Shown in pieces: positions 35,851 to 46,636 of a stretch of DNA of 64,000 bases. The notes beneath the pieces were generated by a model. The model worked only from the letters and a program-made list of their open reading frames with translations. It did no database searches and was not told the DNA's origin. Each line of letters starts with the position of its first letter. Position 1 is the first letter of the stretch. Both the position numbers and the translations under genes were made by a program. Source of the DNA: Mechercharimyces sp. CAU 1602 (GTDB taxonomy: Bacteria > Bacillota > Bacilli > Thermoactinomycetales > JANTPT01); NCBI RefSeq assembly GCF_024753565.1, contig NZ_JANTPT010000001.1, positions 1,595,336 through 1,659,335 of the forward strand. The letters are read 5' to 3'.

Positions 35851-37322
35851 TTTTCTTTATCATTGCGAAGCATATCATGCCATCGCTCCCCTTCTTTCTC
35901 ATCGACATCAATCACCCGATAATAACCCGATCCACTCCCTGAGGCTATTTGTACCTCAACTGTACATACACGAGCCCTTCGTTGAAAACAGTTCCTCTTC
36001 AATACCAGGGCTTGAATGCGGGGGCGAGTTACGATAACGGTGGTACGCCTCCACACTCCTTGCCACCGCAGACGATACAAAAAATTTCCTTCCCTGCCCA
36101 CACCTGCGAATCGGTACTTCCACCAACCCCATGCTACAGCCGGAGGTATAAAAAAGAGCGATAGTAATCCCAACGGATAAAACATCATCGTAAGCACCGG
36201 TACACCCACTAACGGCATCCACAGGGAGCGTACGATATATCGCTTTCGCACGTGTTTCGGTAGGCTAGTAACCACCACATCTGTTGAAAATTCCGGAACA
36301 AACTCCGCTAAAAAAGGTTTTATATCTCTCATACGAATTAAAGGGAACAAAACGGTTGAATCGCCATTTTCATTCCCAAAACCTGCACTTTCCACATGCA
36401 AAGCTGCTAAACCAAAAGGTTGCCGCAGAACTCCCTCTACAACTCGGATTGCTTGAATGCGCGCTAATGGAATGGATACCCTTTTTTTCTCCAACCATCC
36501 TCTCTGTAATAGTAAATCATTTCCTTCTCGTCGAACCGTAAAGTGAGCATTTGTAAGTATAGTTCCCACTATCGCCAACATCCAAGAAAGAAAGAGAACG
36601 CTAAACAATACTAAGAGAACCGTAGCCACCGATAGGGCAGAAACGGAAGACTGAAATAAATGAAACCAATCTAATGATGACCACCACTCACTCATTTGTA
36701 ACAACTCATATACTGTAGAGAATAGCCCTCCGATCAATGGAAAGACGATTCCAATTCCGCCTGAAGTCGCTCCCGCAAGAAGGAGCTCCTTTGTCTGCAG
36801 TTTTCGTTCACTCTTCCTCTGATCAGCTTTTATACTACCCTCGCCACTCTTTTCGTCTTCTTTTTCAGATAAATTCTTTTTCAGCGCTATTTGTAGGTTA
36901 TACGCATCACTTCTTAACAAGGCATCCATCGCCACCTCAGGCTCAGACCCTCCTGCGGTTTCAATTCGCACACGAACCAACCCAAATAAGCGATGAAATA
37001 TCCCCTCTGTCAAATCGATAGATTGAATTCTTGATTGTGGGATTATTCGCTGTTTGCGAACCCAGATCCCACTATGAATGACCAGCTCATTTCCTTTAAT
37101 CATGTATGTATACCTACGCCAACTGTAAAATCCCAATCCCAAGAATATTAGAATCATAAAGATGAGCGAACTCCCTACAACCACTAATAAGTTTCCGCTC
37201 AACCTACCTGATGTCACCGCATACACAACAAGAAAAACGGAAGGAGATACCCATGATCTAATCGCTTGAAATAAATGAATAAGGACATAGAGAGGATGTT
37301 GTCTTCGTGGCTCAAACATCAT
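35826..37322 (-). CDS. Membrane protein with bacterial PH domains (YdbT-like)
   Basis: Protein of 498 residues with several transmembrane segments and repeated bacterial PH (bPH2) units. Typical PH cores are IKGNELVIHSGIWVRKQRIIPQSRIQSIDL near residue 75 (split here by family variation) and REGNDLLLQRGWLEKKRVSIPLARIQ near 265; a third weaker copy lies near 415. Function is unknown; B. subtilis YdbS/YdbT are membrane proteins linked to bacteriocin resistance. Start codon overlaps the ydbS-like stop, with two tandem ATG codons. Confidence 0.82.
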   Translation of the reverse strand: MMFEPRRQHPLYVLIHLFQAIRSWVSPSVFLVVYAVTSGRLSGNLLVVVGSSLIFMILIFLGLGFYSWRRYTYMIKGNELVIHSGIWVRKQRIIPQSRIQSIDLTEGIFHRLFGLVRVRIETAGGSEPEVAMDALLRSDAYNLQIALKKNLSEKEDEKSGEGSIKADQRKSERKLQTKELLLAGATSGGIGIVFPLIGGLFSTVYELLQMSEWWSSLDWFHLFQSSVSALSVATVLLVLFSVLFLSWMLAIVGTILTNAHFTVRREGNDLLLQRGWLEKKRVSIPLARIQAIRVVEGVLRQPFGLAALHVESAGFGNENGDSTVLFPLIRMRDIKPFLAEFVPEFSTDVVVTSLPKHVRKRYIVRSLWMPLVGVPVLTMMFYPLGLLSLFFIPPAVAWGWWKYRFAGVGREGNFLYRLRWQGVWRRTTVIVTRPRIQALVLKRNCFQRRARVCTVEVQIASGSGSGYYRVIDVDEKEGERWHDMLRNDKEKMTSSRIL

Positions 37323-37788
37323 CTATCACCCGCGCTAACTCCGCGATGCGATCTCGCAGCAACTCTGCTGTTAATTCCTCTAACGCTGGTATTTCATGAG
37401 TTCCAGCCGCAGTGGAAATCATTACTGCAGCTAAACCATATCGGCGTAATAATGGTCCCTGTTTCGTATCCACATGCTGGACACGTACCATCGGTATCAA
37501 GGTACGCTTTACTATCCATACCCCGTACTGAAGTTCAATCTCATTCTCTGTCACTTCATAACGCCACCGCTTCCAGCGTAGCTTAGGCCATCCCCATATC
37601 ATCCACGAGCCTATAACCACTAGAATAGGTATCACTAGAGCAGTTAGCCACATGCTCACTTCTATTCGATATAGTGCATATATAAGTACACTGAACAGTC
37701 CAATCAGGACTAAACCTATGATAACCCCTTCCCAATACCAGACTGTGAGTGCTTTCTCATCAATACGATGTTTAGGCTCGGCTCGCAT
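37312..37788 (-). CDS. Membrane protein with bacterial PH domain (YdbS-like)
   Basis: Protein of about 158 residues with two adjacent transmembrane segments (about residues 22-66) and one C-terminal bPH2 domain (NEIELQYGVWIVKRTLIPMVRVQHVDT near 90). The ATG at 37788 follows GGGAGGGG; a longer frame from 37854 would start inside the mdh terminator and is rejected. It overlaps the ydbT-like gene by 11 bases, so the two proteins probably form one complex. Confidence 0.85.
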   Translation of the reverse strand: MRAEPKHRIDEKALTVWYWEGVIIGLVLIGLFSVLIYALYRIEVSMWLTALVIPILVVIGSWMIWGWPKLRWKRWRYEVTENEIELQYGVWIVKRTLIPMVRVQHVDTKQGPLLRRYGLAAVMISTAAGTHEIPALEELTAELLRDRIAELARVIDDV

Positions 37789-37811
37789 CTGAACGTCCCC
37801 TCCCGCTTGGC

Positions 37812-37850
37812 AAAAAACCCAGGAAACATCATCCATGCCTCCTGGGTTTC
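37812..37850 (-). terminator. Terminator after mdh
   Basis: On the minus strand GAAACCCAGGA, a loop, then TCCTGGGTTTTTTG. Strong stem and T run 28 bases after the mdh stop. Confidence 0.9.
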
Positions 37851-37877
37851 TCATCTTATTCTTTATTATCTAATGTA

Positions 37878-38813
37878 TTACAATAACTTCATTACGTTAC
37901 GAACTGAATCAGCTGATTGATCCAATGCTTTTTTCTCTTCATCAGATAGATCCAATTCGATGATCTTCTCAATACCAGCGCCACCAATCACTGTGGGTAC
38001 ACCAAGGTACATATCTTGATAACCATACTCACCCTCAAGATAAGCGATCGCAGGCAAAATACGTTTCTTATCTTTCAAAATAGCTTCTGTCATTTGTGTG
38101 AGTGAAGCTGCAGGTGCAAAATACGCGCTTGCATTCTTCATCAAACCTACGATCTCACCGCCACCCTTACGAGTACGCTCTACAATCGCATCTAAGCGAT
38201 CTTGTGGTATCAGTTTGGAAAGAGGAATGCCCCCCGCGTAAGAGTAACGAATTAATGGTACCATATCATCACCGTGTCCACCCAATACGAAGCCACTTAC
38301 ATCCTCTACGGACACGTTAAGCTCCTGTGCGACAAAAGTACGGAAACGAGCGGTGTCTAGTACACCAGATTGTCCAATGACACGGTTTTTCGGGAACCCA
38401 CACGTACGGAATACTTCATATGTCATTGCATCCACCGGGTTGGTCAAAACGATGATGATACTTTCTGGAGAGTGTTTTGCTACTTCTTGCGCAACGCTCC
38501 TCATAATCTTAGCGTTAGTCGCAACCAGATCATCACGGCTCATACCTGGTTTCCGTGCAATTCCAGCTGTAATGATAACAACATCTGAACCAGCGGTCTC
38601 TGCATAATCAGAGGTGCCAACAATGTTAGAATCAAACCCTTGTACTGGACTTGCCTCTAGCATATCAAGTGCTTTCCCCTTCGTTGGATCTTCTACCTGA
38701 GGGATATCGACCAATACAACATCGCCTAATTCTTTTTGTGCCACCATTAAAGCAGTGGTCGAGCCAGTAAAGCCTGCACCGATAACAGAAATTTTTCTCC
38801 TCTTAATTGCCAT
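37878..38813 (-). CDS. mdh: Malate dehydrogenase
   Basis: LDH-like malate dehydrogenase of 311 residues, oxidising malate to oxaloacetate with NAD. The Rossmann loop is [10 protein letters not shown] near residue 12. The substrate loop is [10 protein letters not shown] near 87, where Arg and Met specify malate over lactate. The catalytic His is in GGHGDDM near 179. RBS GGGGAGG precedes the ATG. It closes the citZ-icd-mdh set, as in Bacillus. Confidence 0.96.
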   Translation of the reverse strand: MAIKRRKISVIGAGFTGSTTALMVAQKELGDVVLVDIPQVEDPTKGKALDMLEASPVQGFDSNIVGTSDYAETAGSDVVIITAGIARKPGMSRDDLVATNAKIMRSVAQEVAKHSPESIIIVLTNPVDAMTYEVFRTCGFPKNRVIGQSGVLDTARFRTFVAQELNVSVEDVSGFVLGGHGDDMVPLIRYSYAGGIPLSKLIPQDRLDAIVERTRKGGGEIVGLMKNASAYFAPAASLTQMTEAILKDKKRILPAIAYLEGEYGYQDMYLGVPTVIGGAGIEKIIELDLSDEEKKALDQSADSVRNVMKLL

Positions 38814-38833
38814 GTCTATCTTCCTCCCCTAAG

Positions 38834-40135
38834 TTATAGATTTTCAATCAGTTTCTCCGCAAACTGCGAACATTTTACTTCTGTCGCTCCATCCATGAGA
38901 CGAGCAAAATCATAGGTAACCGTTTTTTGCGAGATTGTTTTTTCCATTGCACCATAAACAAGATCAGCCGCATCTTGCCATCCTAGGTGTTCTAACATCA
39001 ATACTCCGGAGAGAATCAGTGAACCTGGGTTGACCTTATCCATCCCAGCATACTTTGGAGCAGTCCCATGGGTAGCTTCAAAGATCGCATGCCCTGATTC
39101 ATAATTGATGTTTGCCCCTGGTGCAATCCCGATGCCTCCTACTTGCGCCGCTAACGCATCCGAAATATAGTCCCCATTCAAGTTGAGTGTGGCGATCACA
39201 TCATACTCGTTCGGACGAGTTAAAATCTGTTGTAAGAACGCATCTGCGATCGAATCTTTAATGATTACTTTTCCAGCCGCTTCTGCTTCTGACTGTGCAC
39301 GATTAGCTTCCTCTTTACCCTTCTCTTCCACAATCCGATCATACTCGGCCCAAGTAAAGGTTTGCTCAGAAAACTCTTTCTCCGCTAGCTCATATCCCCA
39401 GCGTTTAAAAGCACCTTCTGTATATTTCATGATGTTGCCTTTATGAACCAAGGTGACACTTTTGCGACCATGATCCAATGCATATTGTATGGCAGAGCGC
39501 ACCAAACGTTCTGTACCTTCACGAGAAACTGGTTTTAGCCCAATTCCAGACGTTTGCGGGAAACGGATTTTCTTAACGCCCATTTCCGTTTGTAGGAAGT
39601 GAATCATCTTTTCTGCATCTTTCGTCTCTGCTTGCCACTCAATCCCTGCATATATGTCCTCTGAATTCTCTCTAAACACAACCATATCTACTTGTTCCGG
39701 TTTTTTCACTGGCGATGGAACACCTTGAAAGTAACGAACCGGACGCAAACACACATATAGATCCAGCTCTTGTCGCAATGCAACATTAAGAGAGCGAATT
39801 CCTTCACCCACAGGAGTTGTCAAAGGACCTTTTATAGCAACATAGTATTCACGAATCTGGTTTAAAGTTTCTTCTGGAAGCCATTCATTCTTATGGTTGT
39901 ATGCCTTTTCACCCGCATATACTTCTAACCATGCTATTTTCTTCTTTCCATCAAAAGCTTTTTCTACTGCTGCATCAAGAACACGCTTAGTTGCTTTCCA
40001 TATATCTGTTCCAATACCATCACCTTCGATGAATGGGATGATAGGGTTGTTGGGAACACGAAGTTCTCCGCTTTTTTCAATGGTAATCTTCTCACCAATA
40101 GATTGGTGATTTATTGACACGTCTGTCCCTGCCAT
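38834..40135 (-). CDS. icd: Isocitrate dehydrogenase (NADP)
   Basis: Enzyme of 433 residues that decarboxylates isocitrate to 2-oxoglutarate. Substrate-binding residues lie in [19 protein letters not shown] near residue 114, with the regulatory-site Ser. The NADP-binding region is [15 protein letters not shown] near 354. Metal-binding Asp residues are in [10 protein letters not shown] near 295. Downstream of citZ after a terminator-like hairpin, and 20 bases ahead of mdh. Confidence 0.96.
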   Translation of the reverse strand: MAGTDVSINHQSIGEKITIEKSGELRVPNNPIIPFIEGDGIGTDIWKATKRVLDAAVEKAFDGKKKIAWLEVYAGEKAYNHKNEWLPEETLNQIREYYVAIKGPLTTPVGEGIRSLNVALRQELDLYVCLRPVRYFQGVPSPVKKPEQVDMVVFRENSEDIYAGIEWQAETKDAEKMIHFLQTEMGVKKIRFPQTSGIGLKPVSREGTERLVRSAIQYALDHGRKSVTLVHKGNIMKYTEGAFKRWGYELAEKEFSEQTFTWAEYDRIVEEKGKEEANRAQSEAEAAGKVIIKDSIADAFLQQILTRPNEYDVIATLNLNGDYISDALAAQVGGIGIAPGANINYESGHAIFEATHGTAPKYAGMDKVNPGSLILSGVLMLEHLGWQDAADLVYGAMEKTISQKTVTYDFARLMDGATEVKCSQFAEKLIENL

Positions 40136-40192
40136 GAATCTTACCCCTTTTTTCTTCGTCTTTGTAATCCATTTTAAAACTTACAAGCACAT

Positions 40193-40224
40193 AAAAACAG
40201 GGGGCACCGTCAAGTCCGCCCCTG
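40193..40224 (-). terminator. Terminator-like hairpin between citZ and icd
   Basis: On the minus strand CAGGGGC, a loop of about 12 bases, GCCCCCTG, then TTTTT. It lies about 27 bases after citZ, so icd-mdh may receive only part of the citZ transcript. Confidence 0.8.
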
Positions 40225-40250
40225 CTGTCACTTCGCCACTGCTTACTAAA

Positions 40251-41363
40251 TTAACGTTCGTTCATAGGAACGTAAGGTTGATGCGTTGGACCTACATATT
40301 CTGCACGAGGACGAATTAAGCGGTTATCTGCGTATTGTTCCATTACATGAGCAGTCCAACCGGAAACACGACTCATCGCAAAGATAGGCGTAAAGAGATC
40401 ACGTGGAATACCTAGGTAGTTGTAAACCGAAGCAGAGTAAAAATCTACGTTTGGCTTCAATCCCTTTTGACTCACAATCATATCATCAATCTTAATGGAC
40501 ATCTCATACCACTTCTGCTCACCCGTAAGTTCAGCCAACTGCCGGGACATTTCACGCAGATGTTTTGCACGTGGATCTCCATCTTTGTACACACGATGAC
40601 CAAAGCCCATGATCTTTTCTTTATTAGCCAACTTTTTATTAACCACAGCTTCTACTGCATCCAGCTCACCAATTTCTTCTAGCATTGCCATAACTCGTTC
40701 ATTTGCTCCACCGTGCAGAGGCCCTTTCAATGTACCAATGGCTGTAGTAATAGCAGAATACATATCTGAAAGCGTAGCTGTCGTCACACGGGACGCAAAG
40801 GTAGAAGCATTTAGCTCATGATCCGCATGCAAGATCAAAGCTTTATCGACTGCTTTTACAGCTATTTCATCAGGCTCTTCACCAGTCAGCATATATATGA
40901 AGTTGCTAGCAAAACCATACCCAGAGCGAGGCGAAACCGGTTCTAAACCATTGCGCAGACGATGCAAAGTAGAAATAATTGTAGGCAATTTAGCAGTTAA
41001 ATTAACTGCTTTTAGTTGATTTGCTTCAGTGCTATTATCATCTGCTTGCGCGTCAAATAATCCTAAAGCGGAAATGGCAGTACGTAGGATAGCCATTGGA
41101 TGAACATCTTTTGGATACGCCTTCATCTGCTCCAATAACTGTTGAGGTAGCGTCGCATGCGCATCCAGTTGCACTTTTAATTCATCCAATTGTGCTTGCG
41201 TCGGAAGAGAACCATTCCACAATAAATATATAACCTCTTCAAAGCTAGCGTTGTCTGTTAAATCATCGATATTAATTCCACGATAGGTGAGAACACCATC
41301 GATGATTGAGCTAATTTGTGATGTAAGGGCTACGATGCCCTCCAATCCTTTTGCATTAGACAT
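40251..41363 (-). CDS. citZ: Citrate synthase
   Basis: Enzyme of 370 residues that condenses oxaloacetate and acetyl-CoA. Signature FGHRVYKDGDPRAKHL lies near residue 257 with catalytic His; the other catalytic His and the Asp are in GPLHGGANERV near 217 and in the later DFYSASVY near 306. Length and sequence fit the Gram-positive dimeric type. AAAGGAG lies 12 bases before the ATG, a longer spacing than usual. First gene of the TCA cluster. Confidence 0.95.
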   Translation of the reverse strand: MSNAKGLEGIVALTSQISSIIDGVLTYRGINIDDLTDNASFEEVIYLLWNGSLPTQAQLDELKVQLDAHATLPQQLLEQMKAYPKDVHPMAILRTAISALGLFDAQADDNSTEANQLKAVNLTAKLPTIISTLHRLRNGLEPVSPRSGYGFASNFIYMLTGEEPDEIAVKAVDKALILHADHELNASTFASRVTTATLSDMYSAITTAIGTLKGPLHGGANERVMAMLEEIGELDAVEAVVNKKLANKEKIMGFGHRVYKDGDPRAKHLREMSRQLAELTGEQKWYEMSIKIDDMIVSQKGLKPNVDFYSASVYNYLGIPRDLFTPIFAMSRVSGWTAHVMEQYADNRLIRPRAEYVGPTHQPYVPMNER

Positions 41364-41764
41364 ATGATCTGGTCGCTCCTTTACTTAAAAACGTATAAGA
41401 TATAGCACCCTCATGCCGCGGCCGAACAGCCGGTCTGACTTGGTCGGTATGTAATCTTCATACCCCATGTCCCAATCAATCTGTATAGAAATAACAAACG
41501 TGAAAGCACATGATCAATCTTTACTGCAATACCTGTCTGCGGTTCACACTATATGTAAAAATTAATCAGATGCTTACACATTCACAAGCGAAGAATGAAT
41601 CCTGACTGTTTTGCCCTTTTTAGTTTACCATAAATAAATTCTCATATCATCTACAGAAGTAGAATGGTCCCGTCCAATTCCTATGGGAGGAGATACTCTT
41701 TTTCCTTTTTTTAACCACGAGTTTCATAGTATAATGTAAGCAGTTATGAGAACGGAGGAATACG
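41364..41764. other. Divergent citZ / ytvI intergenic region
   Basis: 401 bases. On the citZ side a G+C-rich stretch (41415-41447) contains GGTCTGAC (41432-41439), the core of a FadR/GntR-type palindrome. On the ytvI side TATAAT (41730-41735) is a good -10, but I see no clear -35. No small gene was found. I looked for cre-type and CcpC-type sites and found none that convinced me. Confidence 0.4.
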
Positions 41765-42907
41765 ATGAATAATCCGCTACGTGGACAGTTGACCCGAGGA
41801 GTTATTGTCCTGTTCTCTACTCTACTCCTCGCATTTACCCTCATCATTTCGGTCCCTTTGCTCTATCCCTTCATTATCGGGTGGCTGATTGCAATGATGA
41901 TCGAACCAGCTGTCCGGTGGTTACATACACGCTTACGCTTCCCTCGTTGGACAGCTGTCACTTTAATGCTCACAATTATTATTGGCCTTTTCACCTCATT
42001 GTTTCTGTTTATTATCTCACGCATCGTCATCGAGGTAACCAGGCTTACCGAACGTCTTCCTGAGTATTTTAACGATCTCAATCAGTATCTATTCAATACC
42101 TTATTGCATGAAGAATCACCTATATCGCGTATCATTCACCAGACGCAAGAATACCTTGAAAATAATCCCGCTCAAAAAACACAGATCATGGATAGTATAC
42201 AGGATAATATGGGAGTATTTACTCAAAAGGGGACTGAACTTCTAACCAAAATTATTGATTGGATCGCCGTTTTCCTTACCGACCTACCCTATATTTTAAC
42301 GGTATCCATCTTTATCATACTCGCCTCTTTCTTCATCTCACTCAAGTGGCCACGCTTGATGAATACCGGACAAACAATCATACCCGAAGAGATTCATTTT
42401 ACCCTCGGTGTGATTTTCAATGATCTACGGCGTGCCTTACTAGGATTCTTACGTGCCCAACTCACATTAATCAGTATCACATTTATGATCGTGTTTATCG
42501 GCTTATCCATCTTGCGTGTCGAGTATGCACTCACTCTTGCATTGATCATTGGCTTTGTTGATCTTCTTCCCTATCTAGGAGTAGGCGCTGCCATGGTCCC
42601 CTGGATTGGATATCAATTTCTTTCTGGCGATTTGTCACTGGCCATTGGCCTTCTCGTTCTTTACTCTGTCATCGTCGTATTCAGACAGATGATTGAGCCA
42701 AAATTGATCGGTACAAGTATAGGTCTAGATCCGCTTCTTACCTTAATCTCTTTCTTTGTTGGACTTCAACTGTTCGGTATTATCGGTTTGCTCGTTGGAC
42801 CCGTTATCATGGTGATCATGCTCACCTTATACCGGGCACATGTATTCCAGGATTTATGGCGCTACATTCGCGGTAACCCGTTAAAATTGACGGATCGTCA
42901 TCTATAA
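41765..42907 (+). CDS. ytvI: AI-2E-family membrane protein YtvI
   Basis: Polytopic protein of 380 residues with about seven hydrophobic segments, in the AI-2E transporter (PF01594) family. The C-terminal half has the family pattern ...LIIGFVDLLPYLGVGAAMVPWIGY near residue 258 and IEPKLIGTSIGLDPLLTLIS near 310. In B. subtilis ytvI is a sporulation gene lying next to ytwI and the citZ region, as here. Transport substrate is unknown. ACGGAGG precedes the ATG. Confidence 0.9.
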   Translation: MNNPLRGQLTRGVIVLFSTLLLAFTLIISVPLLYPFIIGWLIAMMIEPAVRWLHTRLRFPRWTAVTLMLTIIIGLFTSLFLFIISRIVIEVTRLTERLPEYFNDLNQYLFNTLLHEESPISRIIHQTQEYLENNPAQKTQIMDSIQDNMGVFTQKGTELLTKIIDWIAVFLTDLPYILTVSIFIILASFFISLKWPRLMNTGQTIIPEEIHFTLGVIFNDLRRALLGFLRAQLTLISITFMIVFIGLSILRVEYALTLALIIGFVDLLPYLGVGAAMVPWIGYQFLSGDLSLAIGLLVLYSVIVVFRQMIEPKLIGTSIGLDPLLTLISFFVGLQLFGIIGLLVGPVIMVIMLTLYRAHVFQDLWRYIRGNPLKLTDRHL

Positions 42908-42931
42908 AATATGAGCATCTCTCTTTATACG

Positions 42932-42967
42932 AAAAGAGCCAAGTAGCATACCGCCTTGGCTCTTTTT
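42932..42967. terminator. Bidirectional terminator between ytvI and fxsA
   Basis: AAAAGAGCCAAG and CTTGGCTCTTTTT form a strong stem with an 11-base loop and T runs on both strands. Confidence 0.92.
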
Positions 42968-43358
42968 AAAAGCGACGCCACATTATATCACCACGTGTCA
43001 TCCTTTTGATCAACCACTTTTTCATCCCCAATTTTACTATTGCACGTGTATACGGAACCAGGAGAAGAAAACCGATAAAATCAGTAAAAAATCCAGGAGT
43101 AAGCAGTAACAATCCCCCACTTAAAATAGATATTCCGTCTAAAATCTCATCCCCTGGAAGTTTTCCACGTTTCATGCGGTGGTTTGCAAGTTGCCACGTC
43201 TTCATCCCTTCATTGCGAGCCAGATAACCCCCAACGACACCAGTGACAACGACCATCAGCACAGTAGGTACTGCTCCAAGCCATCGCCCCACACTGATAA
43301 GCCCCCAAATCTCCAGTGCAGGAATAGCGATTAATAAAAGTATAAGCCAACGCAGCAT
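42966..43358 (-). CDS. fxsA: FxsA-family membrane protein
   Basis: Membrane protein of 130 residues. Typical FxsA features are the N-terminal ALEIWGLISVGRWLGAVPT (near residue 14), the VGGYLARNEGM segment near 42 and GGLLLLTPGFFTDFIGFLLLVP near 81. E. coli FxsA protects against phage T7 exclusion by F; the native role is unknown. B. subtilis has this family at the same place (ytwI). GGGGATGAGG precedes the ATG. Confidence 0.9.
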   Translation of the reverse strand: MLRWLILLLIAIPALEIWGLISVGRWLGAVPTVLMVVVTGVVGGYLARNEGMKTWQLANHRMKRGKLPGDEILDGISILSGGLLLLTPGFFTDFIGFLLLVPYTRAIVKLGMKKWLIKRMTRGDIMWRRF

Positions 43359-43547
43359 CTCCTCATCCCCTTTGTCAGACTATCTTCTCGATACCTACCA
43401 GTTTTTTCACGGTAATCCTCTTCATCAATATTTTTTCCCCTTTTCACACATACTGTTCATATCCCCCTCATCAAAAAGCCTACAATAGTAGTGAGGCACT
43501 TTATTCGCCACGCAACTTTTTTTAACAGTGAAAGGAGTCATAGCAAC

Positions 43548-43619
43548 ATGAAAGAACGAGCTCGTAAGAAAAGGCGGCGGTTACGCTGGTGGATCTACCC
43601 GCATCTCATCGGTATTTAA
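43548..43619 (+). CDS. 23-residue Arg/Lys-rich micro-ORF
   Basis: A short frame with a strong ribosome site (AAAGGAG, ten bases before the ATG). The product is MKERARKKRRRLRWWIYPHL plus GI, with a net charge near +9 in its first 13 residues and a short hydrophobic end. It is followed 14 bases later by a terminator. It might be a membrane-associated small protein or a leader peptide, but the terminator would end transcription after it. I do not recognise a family. Too short to be sure it is translated. Confidence 0.5.
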   Translation: MKERARKKRRRLRWWIYPHLIGI

Positions 43620-43632
43620 TTTGGGATATAAT

Positions 43633-43680
43633 GAAAAGCTGACTAATGCGCCTTCCTACATGCTTAGTCAGCTTTTATTT
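43633..43680. terminator. Bidirectional terminator between the micro-ORF and pyk
   Basis: AAAAGCTGACTAA and TTAGTCAGCTTTT form a 13-bp perfect stem with a 17-base loop. T runs occur on both strands, so it serves the micro-ORF and pyk. Confidence 0.92.
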
Positions 43681-43691
43681 TTCCCACTCAC

Positions 43692-45449
43692 TTATAGCAC
43701 ATTAGCCCTACCCGAAAAAATACGCCCCTTCTGTCCGTCAAGCGTAATTTCCATCCCATCTTTTAATTTTTGAGTGGCATCATTAACCCCTACCACCACA
43801 GGAATACCTAAGCTCAGTCCTACCACAGCGGCATGTGAAGTGAGTCCACCCTCTTCGGTAATAATAGCCTTGGCTTTCTCCAAAGCTGGCATCAAGTCGC
43901 GATCGGTACCCATCGTAACAAGAATATCCCCTTCATTCATTTTTTCCAAGATTTCATCTACCGTTGTCCCGGTTACTACCTTGCCCGTTACCACATCACC
44001 ACCAATGCCTTGACCACTAGCAACCATATCGCCAATGATGTGTACCTTCATAAAGTTGGTAGAACCCGCAGTTCCCACAGGAACACCTGCGGTAATCACT
44101 ACCACATCCCCCATCTTTACCAGCTCGCTTTGCAATGCGCTTTCAATTGCGCGCTGTAACATCTCATCCGTATTCTTTACATGCTTCCCCTTGACGGAAT
44201 ACACTCCCCACGCCAGCGTTAGCTTACGCAATACCTTTTCATGCGGTGTAACCGCGATGATAGGAACATGTGGACGATATTTGGAGACCAGCTGCGCTGT
44301 GTATCCGCTCTCTGTTGGGCACACGATAGCAGAACAAGGAAGGTGTTCAGTCGAATGAACCACCGACTGGCTAATAATATCAGTTACACTTTGTTGATGA
44401 TGTTGTGACCGCGCACGATAGCTATCCCGATAACGAGGAGAAGACTCTGTTCGCTCTGCAATCCGTCCCATAGTAAGAACAGCTTCCTCCGGGTATTTTC
44501 CGATCGCAGTTTCACCAGACAGCATAATCGCATCTGTCCCGTCTAAAATAGCGTTAGCCACATCACTAGCCTCTGCACGTGTCGGCCGTGGATTTCTCTC
44601 CATCGAATCCAGCATCTGTGTTGCTGTGATCACGGGCTTTCCTAACCGGTTGCATTTTTGAATCAACTCTTTCTGAACAAGCGGCACTTCTTCCGCAGGG
44701 ATCTCCACCCCTAAATCCCCGCGTGCCACCATCAAACCATCCGACACCATCAAGATCTCATCTAAATGTTCCAACGCCTCTTGATTTTCAATTTTAGATA
44801 TTACAGGAATATCCGCACCTGTCTGCTCTAAAATGCGGCGCAGATCAAGAATATCCTCTGCTTTCCGTACAAAGGAAGCCGCAATGAAGTCCACTTCCTC
44901 TGCGATACCAAAACGTAAATCGTCCGCATCTTTTTCAGTGATCCCAGGCAGGTTTACTTTTACTCCAGGTACATTTACCCCTTTTTTCTCTTTCAACCTA
45001 CCACTATTTAACACTTTACAATAAATTTCCGTTCCTTCTACTTTTGTGACTTGTAAGCGAATCAACCCATCGTCTACCAAAATAAGGTCGGACTTCTTCA
45101 CGTCCTGTGGCAACTGATGATATGTAATCGAAACACGATGTTGATCCCCCAAGATCTCTTCTGTTGTTAACGTAATCTGGGCACCTTCTTCTAACTGATA
45201 CCCTTCCTGTGCGCGAGATAATTTCCCGGTACGTATCTCCGGTCCCTTGGTATCTAAAAGAATGGAGACAATACAGCCTGCTTCTGCCGCTGCCTGCCGT
45301 ATATTCCGTATCCGCTCGCGATGTTCTTCATGTGTACCATGTGAAAAATTAAGCCGTGCTACATTCATTCCCGCCTTCATCAACTTCTTTAGCTCTTCTA
45401 CACTTTCACTTGCAGGTCCTATTGTACAAACAATTTTTGTTTTACGCAT
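43692..45449 (-). CDS. pyk: Pyruvate kinase with C-terminal PEP-utiliser domain
   Basis: Enzyme of 585 residues converting PEP and ADP to pyruvate and ATP. The core has [12 protein letters not shown] near residue 32, [11 protein letters not shown] near 244 and [20 protein letters not shown] near 275. About 110 extra residues at the end form the mobile PEP-utiliser-like domain ([23 protein letters not shown]), standard in Bacillus and Geobacillus. I chose ATG 45449 over a GTG three codons earlier because AGGTGG precedes it. It follows pfkA by 15 bases. Confidence 0.96.
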   Translation of the reverse strand: MRKTKIVCTIGPASESVEELKKLMKAGMNVARLNFSHGTHEEHRERIRNIRQAAAEAGCIVSILLDTKGPEIRTGKLSRAQEGYQLEEGAQITLTTEEILGDQHRVSITYHQLPQDVKKSDLILVDDGLIRLQVTKVEGTEIYCKVLNSGRLKEKKGVNVPGVKVNLPGITEKDADDLRFGIAEEVDFIAASFVRKAEDILDLRRILEQTGADIPVISKIENQEALEHLDEILMVSDGLMVARGDLGVEIPAEEVPLVQKELIQKCNRLGKPVITATQMLDSMERNPRPTRAEASDVANAILDGTDAIMLSGETAIGKYPEEAVLTMGRIAERTESSPRYRDSYRARSQHHQQSVTDIISQSVVHSTEHLPCSAIVCPTESGYTAQLVSKYRPHVPIIAVTPHEKVLRKLTLAWGVYSVKGKHVKNTDEMLQRAIESALQSELVKMGDVVVITAGVPVGTAGSTNFMKVHIIGDMVASGQGIGGDVVTGKVVTGTTVDEILEKMNEGDILVTMGTDRDLMPALEKAKAIITEEGGLTSHAAVVGLSLGIPVVVGVNDATQKLKDGMEITLDGQKGRIFSGRANVL

Positions 45450-45464
45450 CAGTTCCACCTCATC

Positions 45465-46448
<984 letters not shown>

Positions 46449-46605
46449 TTAAATCTACATCCATTTCTGCTTAACTATATGGCACATGGTATATCATCAT
46501 ATCGGATTACCATTCCACCCGATCGGAGACGATGCTTATGTTCATCTTTTTTTCATACCCCAAACCTCTTCTTTTTACACCTAAGCCTAGATGCAAACAG
46601 GATAA

Positions 46606-46636
46606 GAAAAGAGAAGCCGTGGGCATCAACCCACGG
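46606..46636 (-). terminator. Terminator-like hairpin after accA
   Basis: CCGTGGG and CCCACGG pair across six bases at the accA stop. The minus strand then reads CTTCTCTTTTC, an imperfect T run. It probably separates accDA from pfkA-pyk. Confidence 0.65.

Noticed and set aside
41400..41460. G+C-rich, partly palindromic stretch upstream of citZ as a structured RNA or T-box
   Set aside because: No specifier, antiterminator or T-box sequence could be found and the dyads are imperfect. Only the GntR-type core is kept, as a weak finding.
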